Assembly (NCBI RefSeq): GCF_017307495.1
Contig: NZ_JAFKHE010000014.1
Location: forward strand, 1 to 64,000
Length of the DNA stretch: 64,000 nucleotides
Origin: Devosia sp.
GTDB taxonomy: Bacteria > Pseudomonadota > Alphaproteobacteria > Rhizobiales > Devosiaceae
Reading direction: 5' to 3'
Shown: piece by piece, positions 16,428 through 24,636 of the stretch
Numbering within the stretch: position 1 is the stretch's first letter
How the letters are laid out: the number at the start of each line of letters is the position of its first letter
Made by a program: the position numbers and the translations under genes
The notes under the pieces: generated by a model
Told to the model about the DNA's origin: nothing
The model's input: only the letters and a program-made list of their open reading frames with translations
Database searches by the model: none

Positions 16428-17849
16428 ATGAAGAGCTTCCTTGGCGTGCTTGCTGTGGCAGGCTCCGCTCTGTTTGCAGCATCCCCGGCCGGCGCACAGG
16501 AGGCGATCTGCCGAGTTCAACCGGACGGCAGCGTAACAGCACTTGACGGCGGCACATTCAGCCTAATGGGCAACCCGTGGAAGGACGAGCCGCTGGACTG
16601 CTGGCAAGCTGCCGCGGATGCCAGCAACAACTCGCTTTGGGAGATCATCTGCTCGGGCATGCTGCCCACCGCCGCCCCACTTGAGCCCACACGCCAGTCG
16701 TGCAAGCAGCTTTCGTCGCAGGTACGCTACGACTACGAATGCCAGCTTGACGATGGCGCGGGCAACCAGGTGGCCACTCGTTGCGACAGCTACTTCGCCC
16801 TGCAAGCTGCTCCGAATCTGCCGCACACCAGGATAGAAGAGCGAGAAGCCTATGCCCGCGCCTTTCGCAACCAGCCATTTATTGTCTGGCAGCAGGAAAC
16901 GCCGGCGGCGTTCGAACGGCGGGAGCAGCAGGCCAAGGTGCAGCAGAATCTCGACCAGCAACCGTCCACGCCCGGTAGTCCCGACAGCGAACGCGCCCGC
17001 AAATTCCTCCAGACGCTGCTCGAACTGAAACATAAGTATCCCGGGGGTTCGTCAAACCAGGAATACCTGGCTGCAACTTACGGTTCCAGCCCCGACAAGC
17101 TGCCGCAGCTGCAGAAATACTGGGACGATGACCTTAACCTACTGAAATGCAACGCCTGTGATTTCAGCGGCATGGATCTTCGCAAGGAAGCGCTCGGCTT
17201 TGCGATCGACTGGAATTTCCTCGATGTGTCGGGGTCATCCTTCGCCGGCACCCGTTTCGGCCGAATCGAACCGTGGCACGCAAACTTCTCCAATACCGAC
17301 CTGACTAACGCCGCCGGCAGTTTTGAGTTCATCAACAGCGTTGCGGCGGGCGCCCTGTTTAACGGTACCTCCAGTCCGTACATGGCCTTCCTGCTGCGCG
17401 GCGGGTTCGGAGATACGATGGACGGTGAGGCGATTCTCGAAGGCACGTCGCTGTACGGCGCTGTCATCGACACGCTGGTCGTGAGCGGAATCTCGATGCG
17501 CACCATCACGCTAGACGGAACCCGCATCGGCGAACTCCATCTCGACGGAGCCGATGCTACGGGCGTAGATTTCGGTAAGTCTAGAGTTGGCCACCTGTCG
17601 GTGGACACCACGACATCACTACGGGGCGCCAATCTGGGCGGCCAGACGCTGTCGCTCAGCTTTTCCGATCGCATCCGGGCTCAGAAAGTCGTGGAAGGCA
17701 CTGATTTCACCGACGCGACGCTCGAGGCGAACATCACCAACGCTGCGCTGGTGAACGGCCTGTTCGGCACCGCCATCTTCTGTCGAACCGACGTGGACTT
17801 CGGCTCGGGCACCGCGCCGCAGGTGGAAGTGGTCGGCACTTGCAGGTGA
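16428..17849 (+). CDS. Secreted pentapeptide-repeat-like protein
   Basis: 473 aa from ATG 16428 (MKSFLGVLAVAGSALFAASPAGA, a signal peptide). No clear ribosome site is visible. Residues 30-190 hold several Cys pairs and a Gln-rich helical part; residues about 240-460 show irregular pentapeptide-type repeats of the A(D/N)LxX kind: NACDFSGMDL, SGSSFAGTRF, NFSNTDLTNAAG, GADATGVDFG, GTDFTDATLEA. Such repeats build a right-handed beta-helix. No catalytic motif is seen and no family name can be given. It stands alone between two copies of a 95-bp repeat, with gene-free DNA on both sides, so it may have arrived separately. A periplasmic or surface location is inferred. Confidence 0.7.
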   Translation: MKSFLGVLAVAGSALFAASPAGAQEAICRVQPDGSVTALDGGTFSLMGNPWKDEPLDCWQAAADASNNSLWEIICSGMLPTAAPLEPTRQSCKQLSSQVRYDYECQLDDGAGNQVATRCDSYFALQAAPNLPHTRIEEREAYARAFRNQPFIVWQQETPAAFERREQQAKVQQNLDQQPSTPGSPDSERARKFLQTLLELKHKYPGGSSNQEYLAATYGSSPDKLPQLQKYWDDDLNLLKCNACDFSGMDLRKEALGFAIDWNFLDVSGSSFAGTRFGRIEPWHANFSNTDLTNAAGSFEFINSVAAGALFNGTSSPYMAFLLRGGFGDTMDGEAILEGTSLYGAVIDTLVVSGISMRTITLDGTRIGELHLDGADATGVDFGKSRVGHLSVDTTTSLRGANLGGQTLSLSFSDRIRAQKVVEGTDFTDATLEANITNAALVNGLFGTAIFCRTDVDFGSGTAPQVEVVGTCR

Positions 17850-17955
17850 CGGGTTGGCGCATCGCAAGGTGGCGTTGATAGTTAGGCAGCAGTAGGTCTG
17901 TGGCGAGTCGAGGGACCAGACTCACCTTGCAGCCGCAAGTTCGGTGGAACTCGTA

Positions 17956-18050
17956 GTAGGCAAAAGGCAGGCAATCGAAATATCTACACCATAGAGTGTT
18001 GATTTAGCTATTAAAATTGTCGACAGGTGGCAGTTCAGGCAGTGCCACGG
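17956..18050 (+). repeat. ~95-bp dispersed repeat, copy 2
   Basis: GTAGGCAAAAGG... TTGATTTAGCTA... TGGCAGTTCAGGCAGTGCC then ACGG, matching copy 1 at 15838. It lies within the gene-free interval 17850-18299, where I see nothing else of note. Confidence 0.6.
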
Positions 18051-18299
18051 GCAGTTCTGATTGGCTGTCGCATGAGCCTCCTTTCCAGAGGCGCGGCATC
18101 AGATTTCTGGGTGTGAGGCCGGTGAGCGTCCCGGGCTGAGGCCAGGAGCCGGGTGGCGCGAGCGTACAGCCGGCGGGAAGTGGAAGTCTGATCTTTGAGC
18201 CGGGGGGGAAGCCCCGCGGACGTGTGTCTCGCGCTTCCCGCAGGCCGACAGAGCCGGCCTCCGCATCTTTTTGTGAGAGGGCCCCTGCCCCCGCTCCCC

Positions 18300-18998
18300 C
18301 TAGGGCCGGATGAAGCTGGCGAGGCTGACGGTGAAGATCAGCATGTCGAGGACGAAGTGAATCAGGATGGCCCAGCCAATCCCTCCGGTGTCCTGTATGC
18401 TGCGGGTCAACAGCCACCCGACGAAGCCTGACATCAGCACGCCCGGCACTCCGCCCGGTATGCCGAAGTAGTGCACCGCGCCGAACAGCGTCGCCGATGC
18501 CCACGGGGCGGCGCGGGCAAGATCGCCCGTGAGGCCCTCGGCCAGCGTCCAGCGGGTCACGACCTCTTCGACAAAGGCGTTGGACAGCGACAGCGGCACG
18601 GCGATGAAGGCGGCCAGTGCCCACGCCGAAAGGGGCGCAGCGAGCGCGACCGGTCCGCTCGAATACAGGTATCCTGCGGTGACCACGCTCACGATCACCG
18701 CAAACACCGTGCCGGTCTTCGCCCAGCTCTCACCCGCCCGGACGCCAAGCAGCGGCATGGCCCGGGCGGGCGCGCCGAAGCGCCCCGGAGCCAGATAGGC
18801 GAGCCGGCCACGCTTCGATAGCCTGATGTGGGCGACTACCGCAGCAGCCACGACCAGCGCCGCGCCCTGATAGGCGAAGAAGAGCGCCAGGTTCTCTTGC
18901 CGCTGTTGCCCGATCGCGAGCGTCAACCCGAGCAGCGCGCCGGTGCCGGCAACCGCGACCAGGCTCGAGATGAGCGCCGACATCCTGTCCTGTCCCAT
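18300..18998 (-). CDS. CPBP-family intramembrane protease (CAAX/Abi type)
   Basis: 232 aa, seven or eight hydrophobic helices. The glutamyl-protease motifs are in place: E144-E145 with R149 (AFVEEVVTRW), F172xxxH176 (LFGAVHYFG) and H214 with D218 (IHFVLDML). GGAGG stands before the ATG. Bacterial members cleave membrane peptides or act as immunity/Abi-like proteins; a substrate cannot be named. The gene is monocistronic and divergent from the second COG4705-like module, with about 150 bp between them. Confidence 0.88.
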   Translation of the reverse strand: MGQDRMSALISSLVAVAGTGALLGLTLAIGQQRQENLALFFAYQGAALVVAAAVVAHIRLSKRGRLAYLAPGRFGAPARAMPLLGVRAGESWAKTGTVFAVIVSVVTAGYLYSSGPVALAAPLSAWALAAFIAVPLSLSNAFVEEVVTRWTLAEGLTGDLARAAPWASATLFGAVHYFGIPGGVPGVLMSGFVGWLLTRSIQDTGGIGWAILIHFVLDMLIFTVSLASFIRP

Positions 18999-19152
18999 GC
19001 CTCCCTCCTAGGCGGGGGCCATGACCCTCTGATGACATGCAGCCCGTCGCCACATCGTTGACGTGAAGAACACGGCGCTCGTCAGCCTGCCGTCAGGTTC
19101 CGATGCCAAGTCAATGTCCGCCGCATCGGGGCGAACAGGGGGACGGTGATCC

Positions 19153-19542
19153 GTGCGCCAGCTTATCCTTGCCGTGTTTCTGGTAGCCTTGCCGGTGGCG
19201 ATCTTTGCCGGTGGGTATCGTTTCCTCGCGCCCGAGGCCTCGGCCCAAACCCAGGCGGGACTGGGCGACCTGTCGAAACTCGTGGCCATCGTGGCAGACG
19301 TGCAGACGATCGCGGCGGGTGGCGATTTCACCGCAGCGGAGCAGCGGGTCCGCGACTACGAGAGCGCCTGGGACCAGGCCGAGACCGGACTGAGACCGCT
19401 CGACCGCGACGCCTGGGGCGTCATCGACGAGGCCAATGACGGAGCCTTTTCGGCCCTGCGAGCCGCAACGCCCGATGCGGCAACGATAGCGGCCAGCCTC
19501 CAGACCGTCCTGGACGTCCTCAAGTCGGGAGGAAAGCAATGA
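19153..19542 (+). CDS. Periplasmic helical protein, partner of the COG4705-like protein, copy 2
   Basis: 129 aa from GTG 19153. An N-terminal signal or anchor (LILAVFLVALPVAIFAGGYRF) precedes a helical domain with LGDLSKLVAIVAD, VRDYESAWDQAE, WGVIDEANDGAFSALR and ATPDAA. These phrases align residue for residue with the protein at 10249-10866, which additionally has a linker and a Cys-containing tail. The stop overlaps the start of the following membrane-protein gene (ATGA), so the two are coupled. No 16-bp palindrome of the other locus is present upstream, so regulation differs. Confidence 0.75.
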   Translation: MRQLILAVFLVALPVAIFAGGYRFLAPEASAQTQAGLGDLSKLVAIVADVQTIAAGGDFTAAEQRVRDYESAWDQAETGLRPLDRDAWGVIDEANDGAFSALRAATPDAATIAASLQTVLDVLKSGGKQ

Positions 19543-20309
19543 GCGGCAACGCGACGACGACCAACCGGAATCGGGTTCCGCAGGCGACCTGGGACTTCTG
19601 GCTGATCAAGCTCATGGCGGTGACCATGGGCGAGACGGCCGCCGACTATCTGTCGGTCAACCTTGGACTTGGGTTGTCGAGGACCTCGCTGCTGATGGTC
19701 GGCGTGCTCGTGGTCGCGCTCATCATCCAGTTCGCGCAGAAGCGCTATGTCCCGTGGTCCTACTGGCTGGCCGTGGTGCTGATCAGTGTCGTCGGAACGC
19801 TCGTGACCGACAACCTGGTCGACAATTTCGGCGTGCCGCTGGCGGTAACGACCGTGGTGTTCACCCTCGCGCTCGCCGGCACCTTCTGGGCCTGGTTTCG
19901 ATCCGAGAAGACGCTTTCGATCCACACCATCTACACGACCCGGCGAGAAGCATTCTACTGGCTGGCGATCCTGTTCACCTTTGCGCTGGGCACTGCGGCC
20001 GGCGACCTGGTCGCCGAACAGTTCGGGCTCGGCTACCTGGCCACCGGCATCCTGTTCGGGATGATCATCGCCTCGCTGGCGGTTGGCTACCGGTTCCTCG
20101 GGCTCGACCCGATCCTCGGCTTCTGGCTCGCCTATATCTTCACGCGGCCACTGGGAGCCTCGTTCGGGGACCTGCTTTCGCAATCGCAGCAATATGGCGG
20201 ACTGGGCCTGGGGACCATCATCACCAGCGCCATCTTCCTGGCGGTCATCTCGCTGACCGTCGTCTACATGAGCCTGATGCGGCGCGGCCAGGACGGTGCC
20301 GCCGCCTGA
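19539..20309 (+). CDS. Conserved polytopic membrane protein (COG4705-like), copy 2
   Basis: 256 aa. It shares long identical stretches with the protein at 9436-10239: WLIKLMAVT-GETAADYL, VQFAQKRYVP or IQFAQKRYVP, TLVTDNLVDNF, KTLSIHTIYTTRRE, ALGTAAGDLVAE, FWLAYI-TRP-GASFGDLLSQ and YGGLGLGTI-TSAIFL. All charged motifs inside membrane helices are conserved between the copies, pointing to function rather than structure alone. It is encoded right behind the second copy of the periplasmic partner. The protein family has no assigned activity that I know of. Confidence 0.82.
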   Translation: MSGNATTTNRNRVPQATWDFWLIKLMAVTMGETAADYLSVNLGLGLSRTSLLMVGVLVVALIIQFAQKRYVPWSYWLAVVLISVVGTLVTDNLVDNFGVPLAVTTVVFTLALAGTFWAWFRSEKTLSIHTIYTTRREAFYWLAILFTFALGTAAGDLVAEQFGLGYLATGILFGMIIASLAVGYRFLGLDPILGFWLAYIFTRPLGASFGDLLSQSQQYGGLGLGTIITSAIFLAVISLTVVYMSLMRRGQDGAAA

Positions 20310-20460
20310 CCGGTCGCGCCAGCCGGCGAACCTTCTGGTCCGGGTGTGGCCGGTGCGCCTGCCCAGGTTCATGGGTCGATTGCGCCGACGACCGACCGCC
20401 GCCCTTGCACCGACCATCGTTGAATCGATACAGGTCGGCATCTCCATCCGAGGATTGCCG

Positions 20461-21525
20461 ATGATTTCCGCCCGGGCCTATGCCGCCGCCACCGCCAAGT
20501 CTCCCCTCGCTCCGTTCGAGCTCAGCCGCCGGGACCCGGGTCCCCGGGACGTGCTGATCGATATCAGCTACTGCGGCATCTGCCACTCGGACCTGCATTG
20601 CGCCCGCGACGAATGGGGCGGCCAGCCCTTCCCGTGCGTTCCGGGCCACGAGATCGCCGGCGTGGTAGCGGCGGTCGGCAGCGCAGTGACCAAGTTCAAG
20701 GTCGGCGACCGCGTCGGCGTGGGCTGCATGGTCGATAGCTGCGGCGAGTGCGCTGCCTGCAAGGCGGGCCTCGAGCAGCACTGCGAGCGGGGCGCCACCT
20801 GGACCTATGGCGGAAGCAACTTCTATCGGCCCCACGATCCGGGAACGGGACATACGTTCGGCGGCTACTCGACCGCCATCACCGTGGTCGAGAATTTCGT
20901 CGTCCGCATTCCGGACGCACTGCCGCTCGATGCCGCCGCCCCCATGCTCTGCGCCGGCATCACGACCTACTCCCCGCTCAAGCGCTTCGGCGCAGGCCCG
21001 GGCAAGCGGGTGGGCGTGGTCGGCCTCGGCGGCCTTGGCCACATGGCAGTCAAGATCGCGCACGCCATGGGCGCCCATGTCACGGTGATCACGACCTCGC
21101 CCAACAAGGCGGGGCCGGCGAGGGAACTCGGCGCCGATGCGGTGCTGGTTTCCTCCGACCGCGCGGCGATGGAGGCGGCCGGATCCAGCCTCGACCTCAT
21201 CGTGGACACCGTTTCCGCCGTGCACGACATGGACCTCTACATGGGCCTGCTCGGCCTCGAGGGCGCTCTCGTCCTGGTCGGCCTGCCGCCGGAAAAGCTC
21301 GAAGTCTCTGCCTTCACCCTCACCGGGGCGCGCCGCATCTTCACCGGCTCCAATATCGGCGGCATCGCCGAGACCCAGGAAATGCTGGACTTCTGCGCCG
21401 CGCATGGGGTGCAGGCCGAGATCGAGAAGATCCCCGCGCAGCAGATCAACGAGGCCTATGAGCGCCTGCTCAAGGGCGACGTGAAGTACCGCTTCGTCAT
21501 CGACTCGGCGACGCTGCGCACCTAG
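20461..21525 (+). CDS. Zinc-dependent alcohol dehydrogenase (cinnamyl-alcohol/YahK-type)
   Basis: 354 aa from ATG 20461; the open frame extends upstream but without homology. The catalytic zinc ligands C38 (CGICHSD), H63-E64 (PGHE) and C164 are present, as are the four structural-zinc cysteines C94, C97, C100 and C108 (CGECAACKAGLEQHC). The NADP-binding fold has GLGGLGHMAVK. The spacing and the sequence TWTYGGSNFY are typical of the CAD/YahK subgroup, which reduces a broad range of aldehydes with NADPH. It is cytoplasmic and has no operon partner. The substrate is unknown. Confidence 0.9.
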   Translation: MISARAYAAATAKSPLAPFELSRRDPGPRDVLIDISYCGICHSDLHCARDEWGGQPFPCVPGHEIAGVVAAVGSAVTKFKVGDRVGVGCMVDSCGECAACKAGLEQHCERGATWTYGGSNFYRPHDPGTGHTFGGYSTAITVVENFVVRIPDALPLDAAAPMLCAGITTYSPLKRFGAGPGKRVGVVGLGGLGHMAVKIAHAMGAHVTVITTSPNKAGPARELGADAVLVSSDRAAMEAAGSSLDLIVDTVSAVHDMDLYMGLLGLEGALVLVGLPPEKLEVSAFTLTGARRIFTGSNIGGIAETQEMLDFCAAHGVQAEIEKIPAQQINEAYERLLKGDVKYRFVIDSATLRT

Positions 21526-21548
21526 CCTTCGCCTTGCCGGAAGAGGGC

Positions 21549-21773
21549 TCGACGGTGGGACGCGGGGCAGCGAGCTGCGCGTCACCATCGGCCTCGCCGA
21601 CCACGAGGACTCGATCCTGTGGTCGCGCACCTATGGCGGCATCGACACGCTGTTCGACCTCCAGGACGCCGCTATCAGCTATATCGCCGCCGCCATCATC
21701 GAGCGGCGAATCCGGAGGGCCGAGCTGCAGCGCGCCCGCGCCACGCGCCTGGCCGACGCCATTCCCGCGCAGC
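21549..21773 (+). pseudogene. Fragment of an adenylate-cyclase-type TPR regulator
   Basis: One frame reads LDGGTRGSELRVTIGLAD, then ILWSRTYGGIDTLFDLQDAAISYIAAA and RRAELQRARATR. This is the segment that links the catalytic or DNA-binding domain to the TPR repeats in class III cyclase-type and TolB-like regulators (usually RVTAQLID...LWAERYD...DIFALQDEI...RRAE). No start codon fits and both ends are missing. It is a relic between the dehydrogenase and the EamA transporter. Confidence 0.6.
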
Positions 21774-21849
21774 AACATTACGAGCGAGTTCTGGCAGAGC
21801 GTCGAGAACGACGCCAATGCCGTTGCCGCCACCTGACAGGCGCCGCTGG

Positions 21850-22686
21850 CTACGGCGTGTCCACTACCACCCGCCGCGGCCGCCGCTCGCTCCAGGCCAG
21901 CACCAGCCCTGCGGCAACCACCAGTGCGGCGCCGACGAACACGACGCTCGCCGGCACGAGCCGCGCTGCCTCGACCAGCACATACTGGGCCGTGCCGCCG
22001 ACCACGCCGACCGCCGCGACCACCAGCAGCTGCATCGGGTCCATCGCCGTCCACAGCGGGATCGAGGCGATGCCCATGGCGATGGTGTAGAACAGGTTGA
22101 GCGAGAAGATCAGCACCATCGAGCTCTCGGACTTCGAGATCGACCGCATCAGGATCATCGCCACCGACCAGAACAAGGCGGCACCCAGCACCATCAGCGC
22201 CGGCACTCCGATGGTCAGCCCGGCCGGGTTGCTGGCGACGACGACGCCGAAGAAGCCGATCGCCGCCGCGCCCACCCGGGCCAGCGTCAGCCGCTCCTTG
22301 AGAAAGACCACCGCGAGAATGATCGTCAGCACCGGCGCGAAATAGTACAGCGTCGTCATCTCGGCGAGTTTGAGCTCGCGCCCGGCCGAATAGTACATGC
22401 ACCAGGCCGCCAGGGTCAGGATGGCGCGCAGCAGCAGCATCGGCTTGTTGGGTGAACGGACGAGGTCGACCAGGAGCTGGCGCCGGCTGATCGCGAGGCA
22501 GATCAGGACGATGACCAGGCTGCGCACGAACAGGATCTGCACCACCGGCAGGACATGGATGACCGACTTCACCAGCGCGTCGTGGATGGCGAACAGCGTG
22601 TAGGCAGCAGTGCCCAGCGCCATGCCCTTGAGCGAGGCGGCCTGGACGGGGACATGCGCGGTCGAGGTGGACAAGGGGAAACTCAT
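21850..22686 (-). CDS. EamA/DMT-family transporter lacking one membrane helix
   Basis: 278 aa, against about 300 for the family. Two EamA domains are visible; the first is complete (LKGMALGTAAYTLFAIHDALVK to VVFLKERLTLARVGAAAIGFFGV). In the second, the text runs LVEAARLVPASV directly into VFVGAALVVAAGLVLAWSERR. Relatives have about 25 residues here (ninth helix, of the type APFEYTSLLWA...GE-PT). The loss is in frame, so the protein is still made but with an odd number of helices. It may be inactive, or it may be a recent deletion. Family members export amino acids or metabolites. Confidence 0.78.
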   Translation of the reverse strand: MSFPLSTSTAHVPVQAASLKGMALGTAAYTLFAIHDALVKSVIHVLPVVQILFVRSLVIVLICLAISRRQLLVDLVRSPNKPMLLLRAILTLAAWCMYYSAGRELKLAEMTTLYYFAPVLTIILAVVFLKERLTLARVGAAAIGFFGVVVASNPAGLTIGVPALMVLGAALFWSVAMILMRSISKSESSMVLIFSLNLFYTIAMGIASIPLWTAMDPMQLLVVAAVGVVGGTAQYVLVEAARLVPASVVFVGAALVVAAGLVLAWSERRPRRVVVDTP

Positions 22687-22790
22687 GGCGACGGCTCATC
22701 TAGCCTTTCCCGACCGCGCCGGGAACCCTCGGTCTCAAGGCCCGGGTGTCGCGGGAGACCCGCAAGCACGTCGTCGGGCGGCCGCCCGCT

Positions 22791-23396
22791 TCAAGTGCAG
22801 GTGACGCGGACTTCGGCGAAACCGGCTTCGTCGGCAGAAAAGACCATGATCGTGCAAGTGGTGCCGGGCAGGCTGCCGAAGCCGGTCTCGACGACGGAGC
22901 CGGGGCCTTCCACGTAGACGGTGTCGGCAGTGATGGGGCCGGTCTTGACGACCGCCTTCGACTGGCACAGCGGAAAGGTCTCGTTCGGCGTCACCATGAA
23001 GCGCGTGCCGAGCGGAATGCAGTCGGTCGTGGGCAGGGTCGCATCAACGTCGGCGGTGGCGGTGACCGCCTCGGCAGTGGCCGGAGCTGCAGTGGGCGCG
23101 CTGGCGACAGCGGCCTGCTGCGCGCCCCACTCGCCCTCGAGCTTGTTCATCCGGTCCTGCAGGGCCAGCAGGCCCGCCGCGATGCCGTCGTTCGCCGGCG
23201 CAGCGAGCGCATCGGTCCGTGTGCCCAGCGCATCGACGGAAGCCCGCAACTCCGCCATCGCCGCCATGACCGCGGCAGTCCTGGCATCGGCGTTGAGCTG
23301 GACGGCCACAGCGCCCGCCAGGGCGACGAGCCCGACGAGGGCGGCAAGGAACGGGATGACCCGGTCGATCAGGACCAAACGGCGATAGCGGCGCAT
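22791..23396 (-). CDS. Membrane-anchored hypothetical protein
   Basis: 201 aa from ATG 23396 (MRRYRRLVLIDRVIPFLAALVGLVALAGAVAVQL), giving one N-terminal membrane anchor after a basic start. A helical stretch follows (AAVMAAMAELRASVDALGTRTD ... LQDRMNKLEG), then a Thr/Ala-rich linker and a compact domain of about 75 residues with four Cys (TTDCIPLG, FPLCQSK, GTTCTIM, VRVTCT), possibly two disulfides. I do not recognise the family. It lies 82 bp downstream of the L,D-transpeptidase gene on the same strand, so it may share its transcript; a cell-envelope role would fit. Confidence 0.65.
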   Translation of the reverse strand: MRRYRRLVLIDRVIPFLAALVGLVALAGAVAVQLNADARTAAVMAAMAELRASVDALGTRTDALAAPANDGIAAGLLALQDRMNKLEGEWGAQQAAVASAPTAAPATAEAVTATADVDATLPTTDCIPLGTRFMVTPNETFPLCQSKAVVKTGPITADTVYVEGPGSVVETGFGSLPGTTCTIMVFSADEAGFAEVRVTCT

Positions 23397-23477
23397 CAGG
23401 CCTCCCCGGAAGTGATGTCGATCAACACCACGACGATGCCCAAATGGTGGCAAATGCCGATGATCCCAGGGGAGCCG

Positions 23478-24545
23478 TCACGCCGACCGATGCAGGCGTG
23501 GTCGCGGAATCGGCGGGATGATCGAAGGATCGATAACGCCCTGCACCTGCTGCCCGCCGCCGAACAGGCCGCCGATGAAACTGCCGATCGCCTCGCCGCG
23601 CGCCTTGGCGGCGGCTTCCGCGTCGGCCGCCTTCTGGGCCTCGGCAGCGGCCCTGGCTGCCTTGTCCGCGAGGTTGGCAACTTCCGTCGCCATCGCCGCC
23701 TCGTCGGCCGCCATCTTGTCCTTGACCGCCTGCGGGATGTTCTGGGCCACCGTCACCGGGCAGGCCCCCGCTGCGTCGAGCACCGTGCCGCCCGGCACGT
23801 CGAACACATATTCCCTGTTGCAGACATCCCAGTTGACCGGCGCCCGGCTGAGCTCGAACCGGTCGTAGCCTTCCTTGATATCCCTCCAGAAGCTCATGTT
23901 CGGGTTGTCGGCATGCTTGGCGAGATTGGCCGCCGTCATGCGGAACGGATAAATCTGGAGCTGGAAGGAAGGGTTGCCGCCCTTGAAGGTCTCGCGCGCC
24001 AGGGCGTAGATCTCGGCGATCGACTCGTCGGTCATCGAGTAGCAGCCGCGCGACGAGCAGTCGCCATGGACCATCAGGTCGGAGCCGGTACGGCCGTAGG
24101 CGCGGTCGAACTTGTTCGGAAATCCGGTGTTGAACGCAAGGTAGTAATTGGAGTTCGGGTTCATCAGGCCCGGCGTGATGGTGTAGAAGCCCTCGGGCGA
24201 TTGCCGGTCGCCCTCCTTGACCTTGGGGCCCAGGTCACCCGACCAGGCACAGATCTGGTAGGACTTGAACAGCTTGTAGCCCGAGGCGGTCTGCTTCCAG
24301 ACCTCGAGTTCCGAACTCTCCTTGAAGATGCGGACCATCATGCCGGCGCCGGGCGAGGAGCCCATCCCGGCGAGCCGGCTCACCGTCTCCTGCTTCAGGG
24401 GCGCCATCGCCTTGGCGTTCGATGCCGGCTTGAATGCGCCGCAGCCGGCCAGCATGCCGGCAACGGCGAGGCTGGCACCCAGGAGAAAGATGGAACGAAG
24501 CGTTCTACCCAAAGTCGCTACCCAGAGATGAGGTCTGCCTGGCAC
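23478..24545 (-). CDS. L,D-transpeptidase-family (YkuD/YafK-type) lipoprotein
   Basis: 355 aa. The N-terminal signal ends in a lipobox, LAGC with C35. The YkuD catalytic site is clear: H160-G-D-C163-S-S-R-G-C168-Y-S-M, with C168 as the expected nucleophile. Upstream, KEGDRQSPEGFYTI is the usual YafK-type lead-in. After the catalytic domain a long Ala/Lys/Glu-rich helix (about 270-330) and a Gly/Pro-rich tail follow. YafK-type enzymes act on peptidoglycan stem peptides or cut Braun lipoprotein from the wall. The protein should be anchored in a membrane facing the periplasm. The helical tail is longer than in E. coli YafK and might contact the wall. Confidence 0.88.
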   Translation of the reverse strand: MPGRPHLWVATLGRTLRSIFLLGASLAVAGMLAGCGAFKPASNAKAMAPLKQETVSRLAGMGSSPGAGMMVRIFKESSELEVWKQTASGYKLFKSYQICAWSGDLGPKVKEGDRQSPEGFYTITPGLMNPNSNYYLAFNTGFPNKFDRAYGRTGSDLMVHGDCSSRGCYSMTDESIAEIYALARETFKGGNPSFQLQIYPFRMTAANLAKHADNPNMSFWRDIKEGYDRFELSRAPVNWDVCNREYVFDVPGGTVLDAAGACPVTVAQNIPQAVKDKMAADEAAMATEVANLADKAARAAAEAQKAADAEAAAKARGEAIGSFIGGLFGGGQQVQGVIDPSIIPPIPRPRLHRSA

Positions 24546-24636
24546 CCGGTTAGGCCCGCACGGTTACCACAGCGTATCCGCACATGGTTAACCCGACCCT
24601 GCCTGCATGCCTCTTGCGCTGCGCCGGGCCGCGCGA

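Noticed and set aside
18004..18624. Minus-strand open frame of 206 codons
   Set aside because: It overlaps the CPBP protease gene in another frame of the same strand and is dominated by Arg and Gly typical of shifted high-GC codons.
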